Notes: a model not told the origin generated them from the letters alone. Positions 33,416-45,583 are shown, numbered from the stretch's first letter. The stretch is 64,000 bases of DNA from Tetraselmis striata (GCA_006384855.1 VCJN01002949.1:62001-126000), one strand, 5' to 3'. Numbers and translations are program-made.

Positions 33416-36400
33416 GGGCGGAGGCGAGGGGGAAGGTGACATCACAGTGCACACCGCCCATCCTCACAACAGCTTTCTGTAACTTGAGCACATACTTGAG
33501 CATTCGAAAGTACACCTTGAGTCGCAGTGTTTTCAAAACGACGGGATAAATTCCCTCAAAACATAGAGCGGGCGCATAGCAGATCGCATGCTCGCTAAGA
33601 GTGCCCACCCAGGTTGAGATTGGCAGTCACTCGCCTCGAATCCCGCGTCCCCGATGGCGCACCACTCCAGGTTGAGCGACGTCAGATTGCTGAGCGACGC
33701 GGCGAGTGCAGCCACACCCGCGTCCGACACCGGGCACCCCGCAAGGCCCAGGTCCCGCAGCTGCGCCAGCTCCATGAGGCTGGCCAGGCCTTTGTCCGTG
33801 ACCTGCGGGGACGCGGCGGATGACAGGCGGGGGTGAGCGAAACAGGCAGGCCAGCGGAGCCACAGCACAAAGCCCTAACTACTGCCCTAGACATGAGGCC
33901 CCTCCCGGCCGGTTTGGGTAGTCGCTTACTGTTGGTCGGGTGATAGAGTCGCGAAATTGGCTGGGCAACCTACAAGCTCTGGCCTAAACCAGAAGAGGAT
34001 CCGACGTGCAGACGGTTCAGAAGTAAGGTTCTTCCCAGCCTCTTAATCCAGCCCTCTACCCCCATGCAGGGTTTGCAGGCGCTTCAGGGTCTTGGCGTAA
34101 GAATAATGAACCATTAGATTCAAGGACGGTTAATGGATCAGCGAATCCTCGAAAGACTGTCCCGGAACCTCCATCAGAAACAATGCCGCAGCGCTGGTGA
34201 GGCGTGCCTTAGTGCGGCAGAGGTCCAGGGAGGTGAGGCTGCCCAGCGCGGCCACGTGGCCGACCTCCGAGTCCGTCAGGAGGTGGCACCATCCCAGGCT
34301 CAGGGAGCGCAGCATGCGCATTCCTGCAGTCACACACGTTGCACACCCGCACGCAATAATGAGAATGGCATTGGAGGCAGGAGGACTACGCTGAGGATGA
34401 GGAATGTGGCGGGCGGGCGGGCGGGCGGGGGGGGGGGGGGGGGGGGGCTTCCGCGGAAGATGCAGTATGGGGCGCCCCATACAGCGAAGTTCATTGCGAT
34501 TTGGCTTTTTTAATAGAGTTTCGGCCTCTAAGTAGCCCGGCGGCATTTCGGGCCGGGCCGGGTCAGGCCACACTTGCGCACTGCAACAGGCACCTGGGAG
34601 CTGCTTGACAGCATCTACTGACACCCGGGCAGAAAAGCGCCTGCGGGGGTGCTCTGTTGGTACAGTTTGTGACTAAGAATAGTCAAGGCCGTGGTTCAAT
34701 TCCTGTCAACAGCAGGTATACGACGATCGTCACTGGCGTTCCGTAACGGTGCTGTCTTTTGCTGAAATCCCCGTGTAATTCGGTGTCATCAGGCTAGAGC
34801 GCAGGTTGAAAGAGGTTGTGAGAAATGGCCGACGCGCGGATAGGCTGCCTGGTCAAAGTCAGGTTAGGCCAAGGTACGGTGTTCAAGGTACGGCTGTGTG
34901 CGCGATGACAGCCCGCACGTGCACCGGCAGATGCGTAAAACCTTTTTGCCAGTCCTGTCCTGGCGGCGGAACGAAAAAGCAACACAGGCTGACTGCGCCA
35001 CAGTAGTTTGCATGTGTTCCGTGGGGTTCCGGCCCGGCCCATTATTGGTATCCTCCCATGCAGGGCACCCAGCGGACCTTCCAGGTGGCACAGCCCTTGC
35101 TCAATGCCGCTGCACATCTCCAGGCTCAGGAACTCCAGCTCCGTCAGGCCTGCGTACAGGTGGGCAAGGGACAAGGGCGGCGTTACTCGACGACTCGCAT
35201 GCGTTTGTGGCCTGGAAACCATACGCATGTCAGCACCCACTAGCACATCTTCCCCGGCGCCATTCTCTGCGGCACCGGGTCGCTCTCGACCAGTGAGCGA
35301 GTTTTGAAGGTGCGGGCATGGGGGCCTGGCAGGGGGAGAAGACAGCTGGCCAGGAGAGCGGGGCAATGCCTGCCAGGTGGGAGATCCCCGCGCTACTGAT
35401 GCTGTCGCAGCCCTTGAGGTCCAGATGCCGCAGCTGCACCAGCCCTGCGTGGCATGGGGAGGGTGGGGGAGAGCGAGTGCAGGCAGCGTCAGAAGGGAGG
35501 GTTGCCGGCAAGACAGGAGCATGGTTCCCGGGACTGCCTTGCTCATCTGTGACAGCAAGATCCCCACCCTCCGGCCTGCCATTGTCCACCCCCCCCCCCC
35601 CCCCCTCCCTTTCCTGCTCGTTTGGCATATGTCTGCTTTTTCAACTTCCTAGAATCTGCCTGACTTCCACTTTCCTCTTGAAGGGTTCGTATTGAAACTT
35701 CAAAACTTTCAATTATCGATCTAAGTTTGTATCACTATGCTGAGTAGTGACACGATACCGTACAGGTACCGGTTAGACCGCAGTACTTGTCTCCTCTATT
35801 AATGGCGGGCGGTACTACCTAACATACTGCAAACCACTAAAAGTTCAAGTCCCCAATTGTACGCGCCGGTACTGCCAAGGTCGCAAATGCATCCCCATCT
35901 TAATTTGTCGAGATCTCTGCATCCGGTGTTTACCAAATCAAAAATAGCGTTTTGTGAGAGTTCCGCATCCTAGGTTTTGAAAACCCTAATGTTAGGCTTG
36001 GCATGCACCGGATTCGTAAAGATCTCTAAAAAGTAGGATGGGAATCCATTTGCGACGTTGGCAGTACTGGCGGTAAAAACCGAGTCCCAGGCCTACCAAA
36101 ACATTTGCACATTTTAATCGAACCCTCCTTGTAGTGTGGTCGGGAATGATTCAAATTCCCCACTGATGCACCCATGCATTTCGTCTGTCGTGAGTCGACA
36201 GTTGTTTCACAGACTTTGAAAAGCGTTGAAAGGACATTGTATCTAGGTAGAACAGTCTCACCAGAAATGGGCAGGGGGGGGGGGGGGGGTGATTGTCCCA
36301 AAGGGTGGCCATGGCAGGAGAAGGGCCGCGAATAGGGTGGAGGAAAAGGGGGGGGGGGGGGGGGGGTAGGGAGTCAAGCAAAACACTAGCTTAGGTAGCA

Positions 36401-38286
36401 AGGCTCACGGGATGGCCATTCAGGCAGCCAAGCCATTGTTTTCAATGCTCCCAGCTCACACGATCGCGAATAGCCATGCTGTTGATCACTGTGGGTTGGC
36501 GGAAGGGCACTGGGGGTTTGGTCATGGCGGGGATAGGGGGGGGGGGGGGGGGGACCTGAGAGGTGGTGCAGGCTCTTGTCGGTGATGCTTAGCGAGGCGA
36601 GCGAGAGGTGGCGCAGCCGGTGGCACCGGCGCAAGCCACCCAGCCCGGCGTCACCCAGCTGAGGGTTGGGACACACACCGCATCGCAACATCATGTCAGC
36701 CAATGGTGCACCCCCGTCCTCCCCCGAGAAAATAAGGGGCACCACCAAAAAACGCAGCAGACTGAAATTTCAGCCTCCTGTCGGGCTGCAGTCAAGCGAC
36801 CAGCCATATGTAAGGCCTGGCGTGGAAAGCTCCGAACAATGATGATGAGCGAAGCTGGGCCCGGAAACATTACTCAATACAGGGTGTATATAACATGTGA
36901 TCAGGCGTGCAAATGAACACCAGTGTTGATAACCTAAAAAGGAATGCCGTAGTCCGCGGAGGTTGAGCAGGTGTACTCCCAACAGCGCGCGAATGTCACG
37001 AGCAGCAATCGATTCATGGCTAACATTGAGGCAGCACGCGCTAGAAGCTGCGGCCGATCCTATTCCCCCACCGCCCAGACAGTCCAAGTGGCCGGTGCGG
37101 GGGGTGAGATGTGGGTGGCATGCCTCCTTGCAGTCGGAGAGGTCCAGCAGGCAGAGGGCTTCGCTGAGCAAGGGGGCGAGCCACTTGTGGGTCACGCCCG
37201 GGTAGCTGCCGAGCGCCACGGACGAGAGGCCGCCGTGAGCGCAACAGCGCTCCACCAGGCTCTTGGTCAGCTGCCCGCGGTCCACGAGGCGATCAAAGAG
37301 AGCCTGCAGCCAGTGGAAATGGGGGGAGAATGGAGTGGGGCGGCGCAGGCACAGAAAGCGGGAGAGGGGCAAAAGAGGGGAGTCCGCCCTGAGAACTTGC
37401 CGCCACATATGCCCACAGCCTGCAGCCGGGTGACCCTTTGCACATTCAGCACCACGAATGCCACTACGCGCACCTGCAGCATGTCGTATGGTAGGACAGC
37501 CAGTTGCGCAGCGGTGAGCGCTTCCGCATTGTCGCACAGCGAATCAACACAAAGGTTCAGCAGCCCCGGCACCTGCAGGCGTAGTAGGACAGAACTAAGC
37601 CAGCAAAGGACGGGTTGGCATCGCGTTGGTTGGAGCGCTGGGCAGAGGGAGTTCGGCAAAGGGTAGTGGAATGCGAAGGCTAACCCCCCCCCCCCCGCCC
37701 CCCCCTCCCCCTTCGACGCGCACAGTCAGTCCGGCCTTGGCTTGCCAGCCGCTATCCCACTGCAAAGCCATGCCGGGTGTGGATGTTTTGATAGAAGCTG
37801 TGCATTATGCCCCAAAGCGTTCCCTCAGGTGTATTATTGCGCATTTTCCCCAACGTATGCCATGCAGGTGCAATATGCCGCAATTTTCCCCGAAACAGTG
37901 CAGTGCTCGTCATAAAGGAATCCCAACACTCCGTTACTATTCATGCCCATATTCGCAGAGGGCGCAGTTGTGAGTATGGGCACCGAATTGCAGACAATCG
38001 CTATCCAAATGCCGGACAATCCATGCCCTTTGCACAGACAGCAAAAATGAGCACCTGCTGGGCTGATGAGCTTGACCACACGGATGATTGAGAGCAGTGG
38101 GAGGAGACGGGAGGGTAGGAGGAGCTTCACCTCTTCTTGTGCGTGCTGCTGCGCTCGCTTCCTGGAGTAGGACAACCGCGCTGCCGCAAAGCGGGCGTCC
38201 TCACCAGCACCGTGCCCGCACATGCATGGCAGCGCACCCTCACTGGCGTCCCGCTGCCGGGCGCAACGCGAAAATGAGCCACCCAT
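30887..38286 (-). CDS. Plant-type leucine-rich-repeat protein, probably N-myristoylated
   Basis: Thirteen reverse-strand exons: 38,286-38,131; 37,572-37,474; 37,303 to about 36,977; 36,658-36,556; 35,444-35,370; 35,149-35,078; 34,323-34,208; 33,802-33,635; 33,271-33,096; 32,997-32,802; 32,624-32,526; 32,215-32,078; 31,060-30,887. Apart from the exon 3/4 border, every junction keeps frame, giving about 630 residues. The protein starts MGGSFSRC, a classic N-myristoylation context. An N-terminal helical part (LPYDMLQALFDRLV, GSYPGV) precedes about 15 Cys-type LRRs with ITD/VTD-x-G-L signatures, ending LPNLHVVGVAM. Order and motifs match a land-plant family of about 585 residues (as I recall, Arabidopsis At1g15740 is a member). 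The function is unknown; a membrane-attached protein-binding scaffold is inferred. Three donors are GC (after exons 5, 7 and 8). Residues after DLSDCKE run 43 codons without a clear intron, and the 3' border of exon 3 is unresolved. Confidence 0.9.
33379..33414. repeat. GT microsatellite in LRR intron
   Basis: About 18 GT units lie within the intron between exons 8 and 9 of the reverse-strand LRR gene. On the sense strand this is a CA run. Confidence 0.95.
34644..34716 (+). pseudogene. tRNA-like sequence (pseudogene or SINE head)
   Basis: GCTCTGTTGGTACAG resembles an internal A box and GGTTCAATTCC matches a B box, about 35 bases apart as in tRNA genes. Between them TGACTA/TAGTCA can form a stem. 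The acceptor and T stems do not pair well, so a functional tRNA is unlikely. It lies antisense within the intron between LRR exons 6 and 7. Confidence 0.4.
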
Positions 38287-39588
38287 GGCGCTGGCCAGCC
38301 GACGCGCCCGCCGGTCCCAAGCGTTGCGGCCCAGAAGCGAGGCGCCAAGCAGTCCCAGGCGGAGTCCCACAGCCTCGTGCAGCCGCTGGCATATCTCGGT
38401 CATGCCCTTCCCTGGCACAACTCAGAAAACTCCGACTGCTACGCGATGACACTCGTGGGGCGGCTTGTGGGGTCGTGAGCCTATTTGGCACCGTCTTTCG
38501 TCACCGCTGCCAAAATGTGGACTTGTAGAAGCGCCAGAGGGGGTTAACTACCAAGCGGAGCGCGGCAGTCTGTCGCAATAATGAAGCACCTGACAGAGGA
38601 GCTAGCCACCAGCACAAAGGAGCGAGTAGATGGGGAAGGGGGGGGGGGGGGGCGTTCAGTTCTTGTGTCTCCAGACTTCTTTGAAGTCCTATCCAAAGAG
38701 GACACAGTGACACATGCAACTGGAGACGTGATAGTATTGGCTCCACCCATTGGTGCCACTCGAAGGAGGACAGCGCGGCCCTATGATGGGAGGATCGGGG
38801 GAGGCTATGCACGTGCCGTGAGGAAAGAGGGCAGGTTGCGCGCAAGGAAAACCCGGGGCCCTTCCGGGTACTCTTTCAAACTATGGACACAGTGAGGGAA
38901 ACACCACAGTTCAAGTGGTGGGGCTCGGCAGACACAAATCCCCCCTAAACCGCTTCGACCAGTGAAACTGTTGTTGGTCAATACTCAAGAGCGCCAGCAT
39001 AGTTGATGAAACACAGGATTCCTGTGCACGCCGACAGGCGAGGATTTCAGCAGGGATACGCCCTTTGGCAGCTTGGAGATACTTCATACGTGTGCCGTGT
39101 CTGCATTCGCCGATTAATCTTCGCCAGCTCGCCTCTATGAGTGCTGCTATCTTCTGACAGTTGCTGCTGATAGAGACAAAGTATATATTCATTGCCAGTA
39201 TATTTTCAATAATCAGTTCATTTTTGTAGTCTCTCATGCAGAACTTCATAAAGAAACTTATCCATTTAGGCTGAGGAGTAGGGGCCACTGTGTAACGTGT
39301 GGTTTTATACGTCTGTTTATCTACGGGCTCTTATCTTTATCACACGTAAGTTAGCAGATGATAAATGATGTATGAATGGTATTGTACAGGGAGCACGCAT
39401 ATCACAATGTCTTCCTTGCTACGATGGTCTGAGGGGCTCGGATGAGACGACCAAGTATGTCGAAAGCCAGTAATAGCGATACTCGTACGATGGACATTTG
39501 AGCACGCGGGCTGCAGGCTGCTTTCACGCGGCTTGATATATTTATGTTCGTCGTGTGCTGCTCGTAGCAGTAGACTGGATTTCTCAGT

Positions 39589-39648
39589 TCTCTATTGCCT
39601 GTTCGGGTGGTTTCCTGATCGCCTTTTGCAGCTAGCTCATCTAACTAA
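39589..39648 (+). repeat. 60-bp dispersed tail, copy 2
   Basis: It shares TTCGGGTGGTTTCCTGATC and CCTTTTGCAGCTAGCTCAT with 23,630-23,688. There is no coding frame next to it, so it may be a solo fragment of the same element. Confidence 0.55.
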
Positions 39649-41179
39649 ATATTTCTCAGTCGCGTAGTGCTGCTTATGTATTAGAAACGAGTATACGGGT
39701 ACGGGCCAATAAGATACACCCCCCCCCCCCCCCCCCGAAGTACCCGTACCAGTATGAGGATATATCACATATAAGGGCTTCAGCAACAAATGCGCACTAC
39801 AAACAGAACCAGTACGAGGAAATATCGCAGTGTTCTAAATAAAAGGCATTCAGCATAGGACGACAAGCAGTAATTAATATCACAACAATATCATCGAAAT
39901 ATATAGCGCTACGCTATTTATTACTACGATAGCGGCGCGTGCACACGGGTAAGGCGCTTGTAGTAGTATTACCAGTACTCGTGTAGCCCTACAGTATGTA
40001 CGCGCTGCTATTCCTCGCTTATGTGTTAATCGTTAAGCTCAAGGATAAATCCTTACGACTAATTCGCACTTATTATGGTACGAGCTGGCGAATATCTATT
40101 ATTTGTTTGTAAAATGGCCTTGCGTAATTCACCACTAGTCGCCATATCCCCATATAAAAGCACGCCAATCTACATAATAAGTATTGGAGGACGACGTCAC
40201 TCGCAATTTATTGATTTTATTATCATGCTTTTTCTGCGGATTTCTTCTGATGTGCCGTGATTTGGTAATCTCCAACATCGCTCATCAGTCATCACCAATA
40301 AATAATATCGTTATTCCGCCGTTCTTCACCGGGTTCAGAAACCCGTGACAGTACCCGTACGCGGTATGAACACTAAATTAAAATATTAATAATTTTAATA
40401 CGACCGACTCTATATCGGCATCAGATGTAGCACGACTAAAGTACAAACTCGCGAGCGCGGAGCGATGTACCCGTACAGGGCGGAGCCGAATACATACGAG
40501 GAAGTACCGCCGCCGCGCCAGACTCGTACCTGCAATCGTAAGGGTTTCTGACAACGCGCCGCCGCGTGCGCATTGTTGTCCCCGCCCCCGGCTACGCGTA
40601 ATACGGTACGGTACGAGGAGGGTAATTTACTTTAAACATCAGCATAACATTATTGGACCGAATCCGTGGAGCGGACGACGAGCGGTCCGGCGCTCCCCCC
40701 TTCAACTGGGCGAACCCAAACCCCCGACAGTGCCACCACCCTAACTCTGACGTCTGGCGATGCCTCGCCCCGGGTATCTGCGCTGCTGGCACGCTGCAGA
40801 CGGAGAATCATTCACCATTCCAACGTAGCGAACGGATGTGAAAACGACCCGGGGGGGGGGGGGGGGGGGGGGGGGGGTTCCGCCTTCCGCGCACAGCAGC
40901 ATGGCGGGGGTCGATGGTAAATGCTCTTTGCGCCCCTACCCCCGCACAATGCCTCCCGCTCGATTTGTGTCCCCGCTGGGCACGCACCAGTCTGACAAGT
41001 ATTCCGAACATGGGCCTTCCGTGGGGATCCTCTGGCTATATAAGCAGTGACCGGACGACCTGTCGGGGTTGCCCAAGCGGCTGACGGGGCAGCAATACGG
41101 TGCAGGACAGATGAGCGCTGTCGTGTCGTCAGCACGCGAGTAGTCTGCTGGAACCACACCAGTATCTCATACTCGTAAG

Positions 41180-41436
41180 CGAAGCGTCGTCGATTGTTCG
41201 ATCAGTACGCTTCGCTTTATTATCGTACTCGTACGGGTACCCGGGTGCCAATAAGATCGGCAGGGCATCGGGGCGGTAGCCGAATAAAGCGCTTATGTAC
41301 TGTTTTCTACGAAGTACTTCTGTTCGCTACCGAGACAGGACTACTAAGTACTATAACCCCCCACCCAGCCAGCCAGCGCAGCAGCCCAGCAGGGCCAGCC
41401 ACGGTCTTTAATTACACACCCGTACGATATGAAGGA
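41180..41436. mobile_element. 560-bp dispersed element, diverged partial copy 3
   Basis: AGCGAAGCGTCGTCGATT, GGGTACCCG, AAAGCGCTTATGTACTG, AAGTACTATAA and CACGGTCTTTAATTACACA occur in the same order as in copies 1 and 2. The right half with the GGTACT units is missing. Confidence 0.5.
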
Positions 41437-43221
41437 TTGAATCCAACGGTGAGCCCCATCCCGACGCGACGCCCGCCCGTCCCGGGTCATAGATATGGGT
41501 AGTCAATGCGCCGCATCCGCCCCCCCCCCCCCCCCCCCGCGCCCGGCGGCCCGGCGCAGCCCCCGCACCCCGCCCCGCGCAGCCCGCCGCAGCTCCCGCA
41601 CACGCCCCGGTCTACCCTTCCCGAGTAGGCAGCCCGCCCGGGCCCCGACTAACAGGGTGGCGAAACACGGCCAGGGCAGGCCATTATATGCCACATGCTA
41701 CGCGCTAGCGATAAGGGCAATGTAGTCGCGTCGGGATGTAGAAGCAAGTCATGCTCGAGCGAATGCTCCACCATTATTGCACTAAGCCCGCCACGCTAAC
41801 CATTGCCGGCCAAAATGACGGCCGCACCGCAATATGTTCGTCCAACGATGTCCCTAACATCAGTGGTCGCAGCTTGCGGATTAGCTTAGCGAAAGTGCTT
41901 TTCCGACGGGACACCAGCGCGCAACAAACGGCGACGAACACCGCAATAAACGCAGTAGCATCACTAAGTGTTAAGTTTCAGGCCTCCCTCACAAGCACTA
42001 CTCCGAGGATGGGCGACGGCGGAAGCGAGTAGGATAGGTACGTGCACGCCCACCACCTGAATGGCGGCGCCTTGTTGGCACCGCGACATGCTCCTACAGG
42101 TTCATCCTACATGCTCCTACCGAGCACTTGGGCTCCTACACGAGCTCCTACCAACTACCGAGCACATGGGCGGAGGACGCCCAATTTTTCGCTCTTTGTG
42201 GTGCTTATCCCCTGGCGCGTAGGAGACTACATGTACGCGTATGGAGAAAGTACATGTACCCTATACCCGTTCTCTTCGGAAGGGCAGCGACGGCCTGCCG
42301 GCCACCGATGTTGGGCTTATTGGGTATGGCGGTATCCGCGGGAACACGGTTGCTGTCGATACCACCATTACCCCTATCCTCGGCGTGTCAAGCTCGGATC
42401 CAACGACTGCATTGCGGGTTGCATAGCGCCACAAAACCCAAAAGTATGACGAGGGTGTCCGAAACGCCGCCGGCATGCCTCGCTTTGTTCCTTTCGCCGT
42501 TTCCGAGCTCGCTGGTAATCTTGCAGGCTGAGGCCTTCTTGGTGGAGCTCGCGAAAGCTAGCCACACACACACTGACAAAAATCGGCTGGCTCATGTCTG
42601 CGTGACGCCACCGTTTCTCCTTGCTCATCAACATAAAAACATGCAAACACCGTTCTTGGCGGGGTCGCGGCCGCGCGCGGCACACGATGGTGCTCCTACG
42701 CATGCGTCGCGTCGCTCGTCGGCATGTGTTGCTATGACCCGGGTCATTGACTGCAAGCGTACTCGCCGTGGCTGATGGCCTACTAACCATGGGGCGGTGG
42801 TCCCTTTGGTTCATGCTGGCAGCTTGGCGACTTCGTGGTTCTCTTGGCTCTCCCTTGGTTCTTGGCTCCCTGGCCTCCTGCTCGACCTTGGTTTCAGGCT
42901 TATGTCTCTTTTTCTGGCAACCTTTCATAGTAGTTGCTGTTGGTTATGTTTGTCGTCGTGCGCATATGTCAAAGCCCTGATGTAAAAATCTTCCACCTGT
43001 ACCCGCGCCAGTTTTTCGCCTAATTTGGCAATCGCGCATCGCGCCTCCGCTCCATAGAGTGCACGCCTACGTGGTAGCGCTATAGAATGGACGCTGCAGG
43101 GTATTACTTATGTGCTTTCCCTGGCGGACGCTCTCCATGTAAGGATTAGCTACTGACCCAAAGCCATCATCTGATTCGCCCCGTGACTCGGCGATTGCGC
43201 ACGCCGCGGGAGGGCAGGCAG

Positions 43222-44901
43222 ATGGCGGCGGGCGCGTGGCTCCCACACGCAAGCTCGGTGGCGGCTTTCGTCGGTCAGCTGGGAGGATACGTAGCGCTGT
43301 CCAGCGCGCTGCAGTCGGCCTACTACATCCGCCGCGCCGGGCAGGAGGCGGCGTGGAAGGTGCAACCGGACCGGCGCGCCGGCTCCGGCGAACGCGCCCA
43401 ATGGTGGCTGCCCGCACTGGCGTTGCTGCCGGGCACAGGCTCCAGGCCGGCGGGGCGTCACCCACGCCATGCGCTCTACTGCACGCTGAACCTGCTGGCG
43501 TCCGCGGCGTTCGCGGCGCTAGTAGTCGAAGGCTATTGCCGCGGCTGGAACAACCTGCGACCCAGCGTTGGCGCGCCGGCATTGCTGGGTGTTGAGGGCT
43601 GGCCGTTGGCCAAGGCGTCCTGCGCGCAGACATTGGTGGAGTACTACTGGCACAGGCTGATGCACTGGCCGCCCTGCTACAAGGTGAGCCTCGCTCAGGC
43701 GGTGAACCTCCCTATGGTCGGCGCTGACAGTTGTGGCGCAGCGGCTGCAAGCACGTGTGCACAGCTACGCTGAGTATCAACTGAAAACACAGCGAGGATC
43801 GTGTTTCTACACCCCAACAGGCGAGCAGATGCTCCAGAGATCAAATGTGCATGCAGGGAGAGATGTCGGGCTGGTGAGATCGTGGTGCTTTCTAAGGTAT
43901 CAACACTTTTGGCTAAGAGGGCGGCTGAAATAGGGTCAGCAACCGCATCAGCATAAGTGGGCAGAGTGGGGTGATGTTTAGGTGTGTGGTTTAAATCTTA
44001 ATTAAGTGAATGGCCGATTGGTTCCGACATATCATTTCGGCCTGTGTGCCGGGCAGTAGTCCGTAATGCCATATTTATACCTGCTGCATGGTGTCGTCTA
44101 GTGGCGTTTCTGGTCACTTGAGATTAATGAACAGATTCACAGCATGCTTCCAGCTCTTCTTCTGGAAAAGCAGTCAACTCGTCCCGGGCTGGCAACCTGT
44201 ATTTATATTGACCTGCGCACTGCTCGTATACAAAGCAACAGTGCTGGAAGTAGGTGTTATTTGAGTGGCCTGATGCAGTCACATTTTCACATTTTGCAGT
44301 TTGGCATTCACACCGCAATTGCTGCCATGGCTGTTAGGTCCATCGCACTTTTGCCCTGCACATTGATGTAGACTGAGAGGTGTTGAGAGGCAGCGCAGCG
44401 CAGCACGTGCTGTTGGCGCAATATGCCATGATGCAACAGGGCAGCTATGCTCTGCGCAACACGCATTTCAAACTGCCGCATTGAGATGCCACCGTGTAAA
44501 TCCCGGCCCCTGTTGCTTCGCATCATCCTTGTTTTCCCGATGTCTCACAGGCGCTGCACAAGTTACACCACTACTACAAGTCTCCGAAGCCCTTTGACGA
44601 CCTGTTCATTCACCCACTGGAGGCGTGCGGCTACTACACCATCCTTTATTTGCTGCCCACATGCTGCTTGGGTGCCATGCCAGTGGCCGACTTTGCGGCC
44701 TACATTGCGCTGCACGGCTTATTGGGAGTGCTTGATCACAGCGGCATCACGCTGTCCCTGCAGCCCCTATACGCTGTTGCGGACCATGACGCGCACCACC
44801 AGCTCTTTCACTTCAATTATGGGTTTCCTACCACGCTCATGGATGCCCTTCATGGCACCAGGCATTCCCCGGGCCGGAGGAGCACTGCGATGAAGGGGTG
44901 A
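43222..44901 (+). CDS. Fatty-acid hydroxylase / sterol-desaturase superfamily membrane enzyme
   Basis: Exons 43,222-43,683 and 44,551-44,901 join in phase 0 (AAG/gtgagc ... cacag/GCG) to give 270 residues. Three histidine boxes ligate a di-iron centre in this family: HRLMH (144-148), HKLHH (157-161) and HDAHH (233-237). The intron falls between the first and second box. Hydrophobic stretches at about 20-40, 90-110 and 180-212 would be membrane segments, in keeping with an ER-membrane oxidase. Family members use O2 and an electron donor such as cytochrome b5 to hydroxylate or desaturate sterols, fatty acids or alkanes; the substrate cannot be deduced here. The first ATG giving a hydrophobic N terminus was chosen. 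An in-frame GTG lies 39 bases upstream. The length is typical. TGTAA occurs at about 45,092. Confidence 0.88.
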
Positions 44902-45088
44902 CACCCTGTCATTTTAAAAGGCCGCTGGCTGCCAGAAGAGCGAGGAATATATCAGACTCGAGGGTAAGCTTAGGGTATGGAGGGTTGACAGGGGGGGGGG
45001 GGGGGGGGGGGGCTGATGGTGTTCAACTTTCTGCTCTGATTGTGAGACTCTCTCCCTAACCTATAGCGACCCTCAAAAACAAATTAGG

Positions 45089-45110
45089 TAGATGTAAAAT
45101 CGATGTAACT
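45089..45110 (+). terminator. Candidate TGTAA poly(A) signals
   Basis: Two TGTAA pentamers lie about 190 and 205 bases after the hydroxylase stop codon. They are plausible polyadenylation signals for a chlorophyte gene, though the distance is longer than usual. Confidence 0.3.
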
Positions 45111-45309
45111 GAGGTTGAAATGCTTGAACATGATAGGGCTTTTGAAATAATGTATTCCTCTACCATGGACATTTTTCGCTTGTCGCAACTGCGCCAAGCC
45201 TTTAAAGCCCTCATCGACTGCTGTGGCTGGTGGCACCTTCGGCGTCGACGCAAGAGCGCGGAAAGAGCGCTCCGCCGCCGATGCCGCCGTCGTCAGCCAC
45301 TGTAAATAC

Positions 45310-45575
45310 CAGGGTTGGGCTGCAGTATCTACTGCACTGCAGGCTTCAGAAGCTACTGCACTATAGCGTGCAGTACTTCCCGAAAAGGGGCCGCAGTGCA
45401 ATTACCCAAAGTGCCCCAAATATATGCCCTTCACTGTCCCGCCCTTCCCTATAATCAGCAGTTTCAGTGCTACTGCAGCCTGCCTGCAGCCTGTTGAATG
45501 CAGCATGCAGTACTGCAGCCTGCAGCACTACACTGCAGCCTGCAGTACTGGAAAGTGGACTGCAGCCCAACCCTG
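45310..45575. mobile_element. hAT-type MITE with 8-bp target duplication
   Basis: It starts CAGGGTTGGGCTGCAG and ends with the exact inverse, CTGCAGCCCAACCCTG. The flanks are identical 8-mers, GTAAATAC at 45,302-45,309 and 45,576-45,583. A CAGGG terminus with an 8-bp duplication is the hallmark of hAT elements. The 266-bp interior is made of CTGCAG/TGCAGTACTG words and is non-coding. Confidence 0.88.
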
Positions 45576-45583
45576 GTAAATAC

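Larger units (their letters stand above)
38287..43221. other. 5-kb intergenic region with repeats
   Basis: It holds poly-G at about 38,638-38,652 and about 40,852-40,877, poly-C at about 39,720-39,736 and 41,521-41,538, the 60-bp tail at 39,589-39,648, and a diverged copy of the 560-bp element at about 41,180-41,436. The first few hundred bases must hold the LRR promoter. A charged reverse-strand frame (42,928-42,374) and a hydrophobic forward one (42,797-42,980) have no recognisable domain. AT-rich DNA at 39.6-40.4 kb is featureless. Confidence 0.45.

Noticed and set aside
33533-33868. Forward frames across the LRR exons (for example 33,614-33,823)
   Set aside because: They are antisense to clear LRR repeats and show no structure of their own.
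34644-34716. Functional tRNA gene
   Set aside because: A and B boxes are present but the acceptor and T stems do not pair and no standard 7-base anticodon loop forms.
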